NCBI RefSeq assembly: GCF_001189295.1
Contig: NZ_CP012159.1
Coordinates: 8,115,001-8,179,000 of the forward strand
Reading direction: 5' to 3'
Length of the DNA: 64,000 nt
Source: Chondromyces crocatus
GTDB taxonomy: Bacteria > Myxococcota_A > Polyangia > Polyangiales > Polyangiaceae
The notes beneath the pieces were generated by a model. That model saw only the letters and a program-made list of their open reading frames with translations. It ran no database searches and was not told the DNA's origin. This document shows, one piece after another, positions 1-9,578 of the stretch. Position numbers and translations under genes: made by a program. Every line of letters starts with the position of its first letter. Position 1 is the first letter of the stretch.

Positions 1-227
1 ACGAAGCGGCCGCTCTCTCGCCGCACGAAGAGCCCCGCCGCGCCCACGCGCAGCTCTCCGACCAGACCCCCGTCCACCCGCAGATCGAGGCACGCCACGA
101 ACTGCGCCCCCATGCAGCGATCCTGCGCCTCACTGCCGCTCGGAGAGAGCACCCAGCCACAGACCCCCTCCTCGTCCAGCATGTACGTGCAGGTCCGCGT
201 GTGGACCGCGTAGACCATCTCCGCCAT
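1..227 (-). CDS. Hypothetical protein, C-terminus beyond window
   Basis: An open frame on the minus strand runs from an ATG at 227 off the left edge, giving at least 75 residues. It starts MAEMVYAVHTRTCTYMLDEE and continues with alternating polar and hydrophobic stretches typical of a beta-rich soluble protein, including several cysteines. The composition looks like real protein, with no stop and no Arg/Pro-rich shadow character. It lies 120 bp downstream of an SMI1/KNR4-like gene on the same strand and may be co-transcribed with it. I do not recognise the family. The start is supported only by a purine-rich stretch upstream. Confidence 0.5.
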   Translation of the reverse strand, partial: MAEMVYAVHTRTCTYMLDEEGVCGWVLSPSGSEAQDRCMGAQFVACLDLRVDGGLVGELRVGAAGLFVRRESGRF

Positions 228-347
228 GCGTCCCGCTCCGGGAGAAGAGCCTCTCGACCACCGGAGCAGCTCCGGAAAGAGCCCCCCGACATCGAACGCG
301 AGAGAGCTACCACGGCGCCCCCGAGGCCGGAACCACCTCGGCTCGGC

Positions 348-1142
348 TCAGCCGAACAGCGCGATTCTCGCGACTGGACGTGCCGCCGGGCGCATCGACG
401 GCGGGGGAGGCATCACGCTCCCGGCCCTCGCCCGCGACCCCCCCGGGGTCACCTCGCGCACCCCGCTCGTCGGCGCCGGCGTCACGCTCGGAGGTGCTGG
501 CGTCACGCTCGTGGAGACCGACATCGCCTCCTCCACGGGCAGCTCCAGCTCCGCCTCGAGCATGTCCGCCACGAGCTCCAGCAGCTCGGGAAAGCTCGAC
601 AGCCGCATCCCGAGCCCGCTCATCCAGACCACCACGTCCATCTCGCCGTCGTCGCGCGCTGTCTCAGGATCCCAGGCGAACAGCGTCTCCGCGTCCGGGT
701 CGATCCCGAAAGGCACCAGCCCAGCGGCGCGCATCCGCCCTCGCGCGCGATCCGGACCTGGCCCATCGAACCACGTCCGCTGTGCCCCGGCCTCTCCCTG
801 CCGCGCGCGCGTCGCCTCTCGCGCTCGCGCCGCGCCACGCCCCCGCGCGGCGCCCTCGTTCTCTTCGAGCATCATCTGCGCCACGCCCAGGTACGCCCCA
901 CGCGTCAGCGGCCGACTCCCCAGCAAGCCGGCCCCAGCAAAAATCTGCGGCCACCCATCGTGCATCGACAGCAGCGCGCGGTAGCTCGGCGGCAGCCGCA
1001 TCCCCATCCGCCGCTCGGCACACGCGATCGCCTCTTCCGCTGCCCCCTCGGGCGGCGCGACGGGCATTCCGCGACGCGGATCCCTGCGCGCAAGCTCCAG
1101 CCGGAGCGCTCGGATACGGCGGATCGCGTCGAGCAAGTCCAT
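348..1142 (-). CDS. SMI1/KNR4 (SUKH)-like protein
   Basis: A 264-residue protein. Residues about 35-75 carry the SUKH-type opening: an AERRMGMRLPPSYRALL segment followed by a Gly/Trp-containing turn (HDGWPQIF). Near residues 165-205 comes a second typical stretch with GLVPFGIDPD and a predicted acidic beta region. SUKH proteins often act as immunity or binding proteins for toxins, but many genomic copies are housekeeping or unknown. No toxin gene is visible nearby. The C-terminal third is rich in Ser, Thr and Pro repeats (SVTPAP) and is probably disordered. It follows glgB after 49 bp on the same strand. Family assignment is by pattern only. Confidence 0.7.
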   Translation of the reverse strand: MDLLDAIRRIRALRLELARRDPRRGMPVAPPEGAAEEAIACAERRMGMRLPPSYRALLSMHDGWPQIFAGAGLLGSRPLTRGAYLGVAQMMLEENEGAARGRGAARAREATRARQGEAGAQRTWFDGPGPDRARGRMRAAGLVPFGIDPDAETLFAWDPETARDDGEMDVVVWMSGLGMRLSSFPELLELVADMLEAELELPVEEAMSVSTSVTPAPPSVTPAPTSGVREVTPGGSRARAGSVMPPPPSMRPAARPVARIALFG

Positions 1143-1191
1143 GGCGGGGGACCCTAGGCATGGCCCCCTGGCCGAGGCAAAAAACCAGCGC

Positions 1192-3630
1192 CTACACCTC
1201 CGAAGAGCGAGCCTCCGACGCCTCCGTCACCTCGCCCGCCATGCGCTCCGCCACGCTCTCACCTTCACGCGACGACGCTTCCTCGGGCACGTCATCCGCT
1301 GGTCCATCCTCCGGCACGACATCAGGCCCGGAGCGTTGCCGCGCGGCGGCCTCTTCCGCTGCTACCGCAGCATCCGCCGCCTCCATTGCCGCGATCTCCT
1401 CCTCGTTCGCGTCGCGCTCGGGCACGAGCCACAGCACCCCGAGCGGAGGCAGCGTCAGCACCAGCGACTGCGCGAACCCATGAGACGGCACCGCCTCTGC
1501 CTCGATTCGCCCCAGATTTCCCACACCGCTGCCCCCGTACACCGAGGCGTCGGTGTTGATCACCTCCAGGTAGGCGCACCGCCGAGGCACACCGATCCGG
1601 TAACCCCCCCGCACCACCGGCGTGAAGTTCCCCACGAACACCACGAACATCCCGCGCGGCGACTCTTGCCGCCCTGCCCCTTCGCCGTAGCGAACGAACG
1701 ACGCCACGCTCTGATGGCTGTCGTTCGCGTCGATCCACCGGAACCCTTGCGCCTGATCATCCAGCTCGTACAGCGCCGACTGGTTCACATAGACCCGGTT
1801 CAGATCCTTCAAGAGCTGCGAGATCCCTGCGTGGCCAGGCAGCGCCAGGAGCCCCCAGTCCAGCTCCGTCTTCTCGCTCCACTCGCTGAGCTGACCCAGC
1901 TCCGCCCCCATGAACAGCAGCTTCTTCCCCGGATGGGCCCACATGTACGCGTACAGCATCCGCAGGTTCGCCAGCATGTGCCAGTGATCCCCTGGCATCT
2001 TCGACAGCAGCGACTTCTTCAGGTGCACCACCTCGTCGTGGGACAGCGGCAAAAGGAACCGCTCCGACCACGCGTACATGATCCCGAACGTCAGCAAGCC
2101 GTGGTGGAACGAGCGGTAGACCGGGTCTTGCTTGAAGTAGTTCAGCGTGTCGTGCATCCACCCCATGTTCCACTTCAGATCGAACCCGAGCCCACCCAGG
2201 TAGGTCGCTCCGGTGATCGCAGGCCACGACGTCGACTCTTCCGCGCAGACCACTGCCCCGGGGAACTGCGTGTGGACCCGATCGTTCAGCTCCCGCAGGA
2301 ACGCGATCGCCTCCAGGTTCTCCCTGCCCCCGTGCTGGTTGGGCACCCAGTCCCCTGGCCCCTTCGAGCCGTAGTCCAGATAGAGCATCGACGCGACGGC
2401 ATCGACCCGGATCCCGTCGATGTGGAACTCCTCCAGCCAGTACAGCGCGCTCGCCACCAGGAAGTTACGCACCTCGTTCCGGCCGTAGTTGAACACGAAC
2501 GTGTTCCACTCCCGGTGTTCCCCTTGCCGCGGATCCAGGTGCTCGTAGAGCGCCGTCCCGTCGAAGCGCCCGAGCGCCCACGCATCCTTCGGAAAATGCG
2601 CCGGTGGCCAGTCCAGGATCACCCCGATGCCCCGCTGATGCAGCCGATCGATCAGGTAGCGCAGATCATCGGGGCTGCCGAACCTGCTCGTCGGAGCGAA
2701 GTAGCCGACCACCTGGTAGCCCCACGACCCATCGAACGGATGCTCCATCACCGGCATCAGCTCCACGTGCGTGAACCCCAGCTCCGCCAGGTAGTCCGGA
2801 AGCACCTCCGCCAGTTCCCGGTAGCTCATCCACCGCTTGCGGTCGCCGTCCTCCGCCTTGCCGGGCACCCTTCGCCACGAGGCCAGGTGCATCTCGTAGA
2901 TGCTCATCGGCTTCTTCAGCGCCTTCCCTGCCGCCCGCGCCTCCATCCACGCCCGATCCTCGAACTCGTAGCCGCGCTCCACCACCCGCGACGCGTTCTT
3001 CGGCCGCAGCTCCATCGCGCGCCCGTACGGATCGATCTTCAGCAGGTGCACGCCCGACGGCGCCTTGATCTCGTATTTGTAGATCGCTCCTGCCCCCACC
3101 TCGGGCAGGAAGATCTCCCACACCCCGTGCCCGCGCCGCCGCATCGCGTGGAGCCGACCATCCCAGCCGTTGAAATCCCCCACCACGCTCACCCGACGGG
3201 CAGCGGGCGCCCACACCGCGAACGCAGTCCCGGCAACGCCCTCCACGATCCGCGGGTGCGCTCCCAGGCATGCGTGCACCTCCTCGTGCGTCCCCTCGGC
3301 GATCAGGTGCAGATCAACATCCCCCAGCACCGGCCCGAAGGCATACGGATCCCGCAGCGAGAACGAGCGATCCCCGTAGCGCACCTCGAGCCGGTACCCG
3401 AAACGCCCTCGCTCCCCTCCGAAGTGCGCCTCGAAGACCCCCGCCCCGTGGACCCGGCGCATCGCGCGCGCCGGCACCGCAGGATCGTCGGGCACCACCA
3501 CCACCTCCGTCGCCTCCGGCCGGAAGCAGCGCACCGTCGTCCCCCCCTCCTCCTCGTGTGCCCCCAGGATCCGGTGCGGATCCACGTGCTCCACTGCCGC
3601 GATGCGCTCGATCTCTCGATGGTCCACCAT
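1192..3630 (-). CDS. glgB: 1,4-alpha-glucan branching enzyme
   Basis: An 812-residue GH13 branching enzyme that moves alpha-1,4 chains to alpha-1,6 positions in glycogen, in the cytoplasm. It has the N-terminal CBM48 modules (VVGDFNGWDGRLH), the GH13 barrel and a C-terminal beta domain. The catalytic residues are Asp410 in GIRVDAV, Glu464 in CAEEST, and the transition-state Asp in LSHDEVVH. I chose the start at MVDHREIERI because family homology begins there; an upstream frame extends 24 residues to 3702. Two oddities appear. The family VPAHFPKD loop reads PPAHFPKD. The last 60 or so residues form an acidic, Ala/Glu-rich tail not needed for the fold. No other glycogen genes are in view. Confidence 0.95.
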   Translation of the reverse strand: MVDHREIERIAAVEHVDPHRILGAHEEEGGTTVRCFRPEATEVVVVPDDPAVPARAMRRVHGAGVFEAHFGGERGRFGYRLEVRYGDRSFSLRDPYAFGPVLGDVDLHLIAEGTHEEVHACLGAHPRIVEGVAGTAFAVWAPAARRVSVVGDFNGWDGRLHAMRRRGHGVWEIFLPEVGAGAIYKYEIKAPSGVHLLKIDPYGRAMELRPKNASRVVERGYEFEDRAWMEARAAGKALKKPMSIYEMHLASWRRVPGKAEDGDRKRWMSYRELAEVLPDYLAELGFTHVELMPVMEHPFDGSWGYQVVGYFAPTSRFGSPDDLRYLIDRLHQRGIGVILDWPPAHFPKDAWALGRFDGTALYEHLDPRQGEHREWNTFVFNYGRNEVRNFLVASALYWLEEFHIDGIRVDAVASMLYLDYGSKGPGDWVPNQHGGRENLEAIAFLRELNDRVHTQFPGAVVCAEESTSWPAITGATYLGGLGFDLKWNMGWMHDTLNYFKQDPVYRSFHHGLLTFGIMYAWSERFLLPLSHDEVVHLKKSLLSKMPGDHWHMLANLRMLYAYMWAHPGKKLLFMGAELGQLSEWSEKTELDWGLLALPGHAGISQLLKDLNRVYVNQSALYELDDQAQGFRWIDANDSHQSVASFVRYGEGAGRQESPRGMFVVFVGNFTPVVRGGYRIGVPRRCAYLEVINTDASVYGGSGVGNLGRIEAEAVPSHGFAQSLVLTLPPLGVLWLVPERDANEEEIAAMEAADAAVAAEEAAARQRSGPDVVPEDGPADDVPEEASSREGESVAERMAGEVTEASEARSSEV

Positions 3631-3794
3631 GATCGCAGCGCGCGTATACCGCCCTCCCCGCTGCACGTCACCCTCCCCCGGAAGCGCCGATTCCCCGCAC
3701 ACGCAGCCGCGCGGGACCGCGGTTGCTCACCCCACCCAACCGGGCTAGGGTCGCCCCCACGGCGCATTGCGTCGCGCAAAGCGGGAGGTCGATC

Positions 3795-5369
3795 ATGGGA
3801 CAGTTGGCGAGCGAGCAGATGGCCAAGGGCAACGGCCAGAGCCTGAACGGGCAGAGCAGCGCGAAGCTGAAGAGTTACGCCCCGGCGACTGGAGAGCTGC
3901 TCGGCGAAGCCCCCAACATGGGCCCTGACGAGGTGCGCGCCGTGGTGGAGCGTGCCCGACGCGCGCAGGAGGCCTGGGGCGCTCTCTCGATCGAGGAGCG
4001 TGGCGAGCGCATGCTCCGCTTCCGGGACGCGCTCGTCGATCGCGCGGACGAGGTGATCGACCTCCTCTCCCGCGAGTGTGGCAAGCCGCGCCACGAAGCC
4101 CTGCTCCACGAGCTGATGGTCGTCGCCGACGTCATCACCTTCTTCGCCAAGGTGGCCCCCCAGGCGCTCGCCCCGCGCGAGATCTCGCTCCACCTCCTCA
4201 AGCACCGCAGGAGCTTCCTGCACTACAGCCCGCGCGGCGTCGTCGGTGTCATCTCCCCGTGGAACTACCCCCTCCAGCTCCCGCTCCGTGACGTCGTGCT
4301 CGCGCTCGTCGCCGGCAACGCCGCCGTACTCAAGCCCAGCGAGGTCACCCCCCTCATCGCCCTCAAGGCCAAGGAGATCTGGGACGCCGCCGGCCTCCCC
4401 GAGGACGTCTTCCAGGTCGTCACCGGCTACGGCCCCACCGGCGCCGCCCTCATCGACGCTGGCATCCAGCTCTGCGTCTTCACGGGCGGCGTCGCCACGG
4501 GCAAGCGCGTCGCGGCGGCCTGCGGCGAGCGCCTCATCCCGTGCGTCATGGAGCTGGGTGGCAAGGCCCCCCTCATCGCCCTCGACGACGCCGACATCGA
4601 GCGCACTGCCCAGGCCATCGTCTTCGGCGGCTTCACCAACGCGGGCCAGGTCTGCATCTCCGTCGAGCGGGTCTACGCGCACCAGAAGGTCCACGATCGC
4701 GTCCTCGATCGTGCCGTGGAGATCACCCGCTCCCTCCGCCAAGGCGACCCTGCCAGCGACTTCGTCGACGTCGGCGCCATCATCTTCCCCCACCAGATCG
4801 ACGTCGCCGAGCGCCACATCAAGGACGCCATCGAGAAGGGCGCCCAGCTCAAGGTCGGCGGCAAGCGCCGCGAGGGTACGGGCCAGTTCTTCGAGCCCAC
4901 CATCCTCAGCGGCTGCAACCACGACATGACCGTCATGACCCAGGAGATCTTCGGCCCGGTGATCCCCTTCATGGAGGTCGCCTCCGAGGAAGAGGCCCTG
5001 CGCCTCGCGAACGACTCCCACCTCGGCCTGAACGCCTACGTTTTCACCGCCGACCGCGATCGAGGCCACCGCCTCGCCGAGCGCGTCCAGGCGGGCAGCG
5101 TCCTCGTCAACGACGTCATCACGAATGGCGGCACCCCCGACGCTCCATTCGGTGGCATCAAACAGAGCGGATTCGGCCGTGTCCTCGGAGAGGACTCGCT
5201 CCGCGACATGTGCGACGTCCGCCACATCAGCACCGACCGCGTCCGGATGACCGGCAAGGACCCTCTCTGGTATCCCTACAGCGAGACCTCCTACGGCTGG
5301 TTCAAGAAGGGCCTGCGGGCCCTCTTCTCCGGTGGCGGAATCGTCCAGCGCATCCGCGACATCCTCTGA
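3795..5369 (+). CDS. NAD(P)-dependent aldehyde dehydrogenase
   Basis: A 524-residue member of the ALDH superfamily, oxidising an aldehyde to a carboxylate with NAD(P)+. The N-terminal signature SPWNYPLQLP, the general base Glu253 in MELGGKAP and the nucleophile Cys287 in GQVCISVERVY are all present, as is the C-terminal PFGGIKQSGFGR motif. The start at 3795 has a GGGAGG ribosome site at 3783; an in-frame upstream codon at 3723 lacks one. The final 40 or so residues (WYPYSETSYGWFKKGLRALF) resemble the tail of long-chain aldehyde or succinate-semialdehyde-like dehydrogenases. The substrate cannot be fixed from sequence. It is transcribed divergently from glgB. Confidence 0.93.
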   Translation: MGQLASEQMAKGNGQSLNGQSSAKLKSYAPATGELLGEAPNMGPDEVRAVVERARRAQEAWGALSIEERGERMLRFRDALVDRADEVIDLLSRECGKPRHEALLHELMVVADVITFFAKVAPQALAPREISLHLLKHRRSFLHYSPRGVVGVISPWNYPLQLPLRDVVLALVAGNAAVLKPSEVTPLIALKAKEIWDAAGLPEDVFQVVTGYGPTGAALIDAGIQLCVFTGGVATGKRVAAACGERLIPCVMELGGKAPLIALDDADIERTAQAIVFGGFTNAGQVCISVERVYAHQKVHDRVLDRAVEITRSLRQGDPASDFVDVGAIIFPHQIDVAERHIKDAIEKGAQLKVGGKRREGTGQFFEPTILSGCNHDMTVMTQEIFGPVIPFMEVASEEEALRLANDSHLGLNAYVFTADRDRGHRLAERVQAGSVLVNDVITNGGTPDAPFGGIKQSGFGRVLGEDSLRDMCDVRHISTDRVRMTGKDPLWYPYSETSYGWFKKGLRALFSGGGIVQRIRDIL

Positions 5370-5410
5370 ACCCTGCTGCGCGAGAGCGCATGCACCCCTG
5401 ACCTCCCCGC

Positions 5411-5854
5411 ATGGCCAACTCCGACCACGACGACGATCCCAACAGGGGCAGAGCCGCGCTCTCCACCTGGGAAGCCCTGCACGCCTATGCCCGCGACAAC
5501 TACGCCCTCGACGCCGAGGGTGAAGGCTGGCTCGCCACGACCGTCTTCTGGTCGGACACCCCACGCAGCCAGCAGGTGCGCATCTCCGCCTTCGATCGCG
5601 CCGACGGCGCCCCATGGATCGCCTTGCGCAGCACCGTCTGCCGGAAAGAGCAGCTCGAACCCGAGGAAGCCATCCGACAGAACGACGACCTCGCCGTCGC
5701 CACCCTCGCCCTCACCGACGACGACTCCTACGAACTCGTCTACTCCTTCCCGCTGGCCGCGCTCACGGGCGCCGTACTCGATGATCTCGTGAACCACGTC
5801 GCCGCTGCCGCGGACGATCTCGAAGAGCCCACGACGGGCGGCGACGAGTACTGA
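5411..5854 (+). CDS. Small acidic protein of unknown function
   Basis: A 147-residue acidic protein. Residues 20-140 form one globular domain: a helix (WEALHAYARDNY), four predicted strands (including WLATTVFWSD and RVQVRISAFDR-like segments) and a final helix (LDDLVNHVAAAADDLE). This order resembles the YbjN or type III secretion chaperone fold, but there is no diagnostic motif. It starts 41 bp after the aldehyde dehydrogenase and ends 60 bp before a kinase gene, all on the plus strand, so the three may share a transcript. Confidence 0.7.
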   Translation: MANSDHDDDPNRGRAALSTWEALHAYARDNYALDAEGEGWLATTVFWSDTPRSQQVRISAFDRADGAPWIALRSTVCRKEQLEPEEAIRQNDDLAVATLALTDDDSYELVYSFPLAALTGAVLDDLVNHVAAAADDLEEPTTGGDEY

Positions 5855-5914
5855 ACAAGCCCTCCTTGCTTGCAAACAGCCGCCGGGAGGGGCTATCCGG
5901 AGAGGAGCCCCTCC

Positions 5915-6991
5915 ATGCTCTGCCCTCGTTGCTCCAGGCGGTACGACGACGAACACCGCTTCTGCCCCCACGACGGCACCCAGCTCACACCCCGGCCCGA
6001 CATCCGGCGCATTCGCACCAAGCCCAGCGAGAACGTGGGCATGGTCGTGGGTGGCCGCTACCAGGTCCGCGGCCTCATCGGCGCCGGCGGTATGGCCGAG
6101 GTGTTCCTCGCCCAGGACAAGACCACCGGCGACCCGGTCGCGGTCAAGATCCTGAACGCGCGCCACCTCAAGGACCCCATGAAGAAGGCCCGCTTCATGC
6201 TCGAAGCGACGGCCGGCGCCAAGATCCGCCACGACAACGTCCTCGAGGTGCTGGACGTCGGCCTCCGAGACGACGGCGCCCCTTACCTCGTCATGGAGTA
6301 CCTCTCCGGCGAGTCCCTGGGCGACTGGCTCCGCCGCGAGCGCGTCATGAACGCGGCCATGGCCCTCCCCCTCCTCATCCAGATCGCCAGCGGCCTCGCC
6401 GCCGCACACCGCGCTGGCATCGTCCACCGCGACATCAAGCCCGGCAACGTCTTCCTGATCGGCGAGAGAGGCGCCCCGCACACCGCCAAGGTCGTCGACT
6501 TCGGCTTCGCCCGGCTCGCCGAGTTCCGCGGCCTCACCCAGGCCGGCATGGCCGTCGGCACCATCGAGTACATGGCCCCCGAGCAAGCGGTCGGCGACGC
6601 CGCCGAGGTCCGCACCGACATCTACGGCCTCGGCGTCGTCATGTACCGCATGTTCACCGGCCGGATCCCCTTCTCGATGCGGAACGACGCCGAGCTCCTC
6701 GCCCACCACTTCCTCGTCCCCCCGCCCCCGCCCTCGCTCGGGCAGGAGGGCATCGCGCCACGCATCGAGGCCGTGGTTCGCAAGGCGCTCCGCAAGAACC
6801 TCGACAACCGCTACGCCACCATGGACGCCCTCATCGGCGACCTGGAGCGCGTGACCCACCCCTCTGGCCCCACCGTCGCCCTCGCGCCCATCACCGAGCC
6901 CGACGAGTACAAGCCCCTGACCCCCTTCGCGGCCAACACCGCGGGGTACTACCGCCGCCTCCTCAGCAGGCCCGCACCGAGCGGCGCCTGA
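5915..6991 (+). CDS. Ser/Thr protein kinase with N-terminal zinc ribbon
   Basis: A 358-residue Hanks-type kinase. It opens with a zinc-ribbon knuckle, MLCPRCSRRYDDEHRFCPHDG (pairs of Cys), followed by a linker and the catalytic domain at about 45-320. All key elements are intact: the glycine loop GAGGMAEVF, Lys in VAVKIL, the HRDIKPGNVF catalytic loop, the DFG motif in VVDFGFARL and the MAPEQ activation-loop end. No transmembrane segment follows the kinase domain, so it is probably soluble. The start at 5915 is chosen for the GGAGAGG site just upstream. The zinc-ribbon-kinase arrangement is common in myxobacteria. Confidence 0.93.
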   Translation: MLCPRCSRRYDDEHRFCPHDGTQLTPRPDIRRIRTKPSENVGMVVGGRYQVRGLIGAGGMAEVFLAQDKTTGDPVAVKILNARHLKDPMKKARFMLEATAGAKIRHDNVLEVLDVGLRDDGAPYLVMEYLSGESLGDWLRRERVMNAAMALPLLIQIASGLAAAHRAGIVHRDIKPGNVFLIGERGAPHTAKVVDFGFARLAEFRGLTQAGMAVGTIEYMAPEQAVGDAAEVRTDIYGLGVVMYRMFTGRIPFSMRNDAELLAHHFLVPPPPPSLGQEGIAPRIEAVVRKALRKNLDNRYATMDALIGDLERVTHPSGPTVALAPITEPDEYKPLTPFAANTAGYYRRLLSRPAPSGA

Positions 6992-7059
6992 ACGCTCGTC
7001 CTCCCGCGCTCGCCGCTCGCAGCGCCCTCACCTCACGCAGCGCCCCCCGGCGCCTGCCG

Positions 7060-8238
7060 CTACCCGCGCGTCACCTCGAAATCCAGCAGCTCTTCCAGCC
7101 TCGGAAGCGCATCCTGGAGCAGCTCCAGCCCGTACAGCTCACGGAAGCCCAGCACCAGCGCGTGCGCGATGTCGTCGAGCACCACGTCCACCTCCGGCGG
7201 CACTGCGCTCAACTCGTGAAACGGACCTCGCTGCTCCGCCTCCTCGCGCGCCACCCCGCCGCCCTCGCCTCGCCGCGTCGCCGCGAGCCGCCGCCACGCC
7301 TCATGGATCCGCTCTCCGTGCTCGCGCAGCCGCTTCCGACCCACGGCCACCGAGATCGCAAGCGACGGCGCGTTCCGCCCGAACACCGCTGACCCCAGCG
7401 CCTCGTCCAGCAGTGCGGCCCGCCGCGTCGCGCGCGCATCCTCACGCGCCACGCGACACGCAAGCTCGTCCAGCCAGAGCAGCGCGGGTGATCGCGGCGA
7501 AGCATCCACCAGCGCCCCCAGCCGCTCCAGGCTCGCGGCGCATCCCGCACCGATCACGTCGAAGGCCCTGCACAGTGGCTCCCATACCGAGCCCCTCCGC
7601 TCGGGATCTCCCTCGCGACCGAAGCGCTCCCACAGCAGCGCTCTTCCCTCGGCCAGATCGCTTCGCGACGACCCTCCTGCGCCCAGGACGGCGATCCGGT
7701 AGGCCGCCGCCTCCCGCTCGTGGCGACACCCCTCCTCCGGATCCACCCCGGCGGCGTCGTCCGCGCCACCACCGAGCGCGCGCTGCTCCTCGCGCTCGAC
7801 CTCGGCGAACCGCACCCGCAGCTCACGCGCAGCCTCGGGCCCGCACGCCGCTTCCATCGACGCCACCATCTCCAGCGCGTCCTCGTCGAGCAACCGGATC
7901 GGCGCCTCGCGCCGCTGCAGCGCCAGGAGCTCCCAGGCCAGCGCCCAGAGCGCCTTCACCCCGTAGTCCTTGGGCCGCGCCAGCCCGGTCAGCCCCGCGG
8001 CCACCTCGACCACCGAGAGGGGAACACTCCCGGCCGCCACGAGGTCCACCGCCGCACGCGCCGCGCCATCGACCGCGTACCACGCCTGCTCGATCGCGCT
8101 GTCCGAATCCTCGCCGTCGAGGATCTCGCGCGCTGCCACCATCAAACGTCGCGCCTCGCAGATCGCCGTCGTGCCCGACTCGGCGAAGAATGGCGAGAAT
8201 GACCGGGAAACAGGGGGGTGCTCGGAGGGAATGAGCAT
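7060..8238 (-). CDS. Uncharacterised helical protein
   Basis: About 392 residues, almost wholly alpha-helical by composition, with repeated Ala/Leu/Arg/Glu helices (for example EARRLMVAAREIL and PKDYGVKALWALAWELLAL). No enzymatic motif, signal peptide or membrane segment is visible. A few Trp-centred helices suggest a repeat scaffold. The start is uncertain: ATG at 8238 is taken because composition turns protein-like there, while the open frame continues upstream to 8517 through less convincing sequence. It converges on the zinc-ribbon kinase gene and diverges from the PAS-STAS array. Probably restricted to related myxobacteria (inference). Confidence 0.6.
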   Translation of the reverse strand: MLIPSEHPPVSRSFSPFFAESGTTAICEARRLMVAAREILDGEDSDSAIEQAWYAVDGAARAAVDLVAAGSVPLSVVEVAAGLTGLARPKDYGVKALWALAWELLALQRREAPIRLLDEDALEMVASMEAACGPEAARELRVRFAEVEREEQRALGGGADDAAGVDPEEGCRHEREAAAYRIAVLGAGGSSRSDLAEGRALLWERFGREGDPERRGSVWEPLCRAFDVIGAGCAASLERLGALVDASPRSPALLWLDELACRVAREDARATRRAALLDEALGSAVFGRNAPSLAISVAVGRKRLREHGERIHEAWRRLAATRRGEGGGVAREEAEQRGPFHELSAVPPEVDVVLDDIAHALVLGFRELYGLELLQDALPRLEELLDFEVTRG

Positions 8239-8617
8239 GACCGACGGCTCGCTTTGGTCAGGGTAGACCACTCCACGGCGGCCGTACATTGCCGGCCACG
8301 GCTCGGGATAGCTCCGGTGCGCAGACCACCGCACACCCTCCCCCCCGAACGACCAGAGCATACGCCACCTGCCCGCGCGTGGCGCATCTACCTTCGCGAC
8401 GAGATCCCGGGGCCCCACCATGTCCGACGGACGCCCCACGCAGCGCAGAACGCCATGCTCTGGCTCTGGCCACCGCGTCTGGCGATCCCCGCATTTCCTG
8501 GAGCGGCAGCTGCGCACAACGCCTCACCCCTGTCCGAACCGCGCTCCCACGCTAGAACGGATCATCCGAGACGATCTTCCGGAGCCTCACCCGGAGTCCC
8601 AGGCGGAAAGGAGCATC
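8239..8617. other. Divergent intergenic region before PAS-STAS array
   Basis: This 379-base stretch separates a minus-strand gene of uncertain start from the first PAS-STAS gene. It must hold the promoters of both. Apart from a good GAAAGGAG ribosome site at 8605 for the plus-strand gene, I see no clear operator, riboswitch or terminator. An in-frame minus-strand ATG at 8289 is an alternative start. Confidence 0.35.
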
Positions 8618-9517
8618 ATGAACCAGGAGCCTCTCGATCCCATCGACACCGAGCTCGCCGCGCTGCGGGAGCGCATCGCGCACCTCGAGGCCTCCGAGCG
8701 GCAGCTCCTCCAAGAACTCTCCCGCATGGAGCGCATCGTCGACAAGCTCCCCCAGAGCGTCTACCTCTTCGACGTCCAGCGACGCGAGAACGTCTACGTC
8801 AACGGGGACCTCATCACACTGCTCGGCCACTCCGCCGACGAGATCAAGCAGATGGGCTCCTCGCTGCTGCCCAGCTTGATGCACCCCGACGACTGGGCCA
8901 GCTACCAGACGTACGCCGCGCAGTTCTCCCAGCTCCGCGAGAGCGAGGTCATCCACATCGACTACCGGATCCGCGACCTCACCGGCGCGTACCGCTGGGT
9001 TCGCAGCTTCGAGCGGGTCTTCTCGCGCGACGCCTGCGGCGCGGTCGAGATCATCCTCGGTCTCGTCCAGGATCTCACCGAAGAGCGGCACGCCGATGCC
9101 GAGCGCGCGGCCCTCCGGGAGCAGATGATCGTCGCCCAATCAGCCGCGCTCCGGGAGATCGGCACCCCCCTCATCCCCATCTCCCAAGGCGTGGTCGCCA
9201 TGCCTCTCGTCGGCGCCATCGACGACGACCGCGCCGCCCGCATCCTCGAGGTGCTCCTCGACGGAATCACCGAGCGGCGTGCGCAGGTCGCCATCCTCGA
9301 CGTCACCGGCGTGAAGGAGATGGGCGAGCGCACCGCGGCGGCCCTGTGCAAAGCCGCGCGCGCAGGATCCCTCCTCGGCGCGAAGGTGATCCTGACCGGC
9401 GTCCAGCCCGAGATGGCCCGCATCCTGGTCGCGCTCGGCGTGAACACCTCCGATTTCACGACACGCGCCACCCTGCAAGAAGCCATCACCCACGCCCTCG
9501 ATCACCGCGCGCGGTGA
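8618..9517 (+). CDS. PAS-STAS regulator, RsbR-like (copy 1)
   Basis: A 299-residue signalling protein with three parts: an N-terminal coiled coil (about 10-45, heptads of Leu/Glu), a PAS domain (about 45-160, with the HPDDW and YRWVRSFERVFSRD motifs of PAS/PAC) and a C-terminal STAS domain (about 180-295). The STAS part matches RsbR co-antagonists (IPISQGVVAMPLVGAID, then VAILDVTGVKEMGER). In stressosomes, RsbR proteins sense input and hold the RsbT kinase. Here the two positions equivalent to the RsbT-phosphorylated Thr171 and Thr205 of B. subtilis RsbRA (recalled, ungapped alignment) are Asp and Glu. No rsbS or rsbT lies nearby. The start has a GAAAGGAG site. Confidence 0.85.
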   Translation: MNQEPLDPIDTELAALRERIAHLEASERQLLQELSRMERIVDKLPQSVYLFDVQRRENVYVNGDLITLLGHSADEIKQMGSSLLPSLMHPDDWASYQTYAAQFSQLRESEVIHIDYRIRDLTGAYRWVRSFERVFSRDACGAVEIILGLVQDLTEERHADAERAALREQMIVAQSAALREIGTPLIPISQGVVAMPLVGAIDDDRAARILEVLLDGITERRAQVAILDVTGVKEMGERTAAALCKAARAGSLLGAKVILTGVQPEMARILVALGVNTSDFTTRATLQEAITHALDHRAR

Positions 9518-9578
9518 CTACCCACCGAGCTGCCCTCGGGGCTACTCTGGCAGAACCGCACACCAGACGAGGAGCGAC

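Noticed and set aside
1141-3846. Long plus-strand frame opposite glgB
   Set aside because: Same antisense composition, no family match, and glgB fully explains the region.
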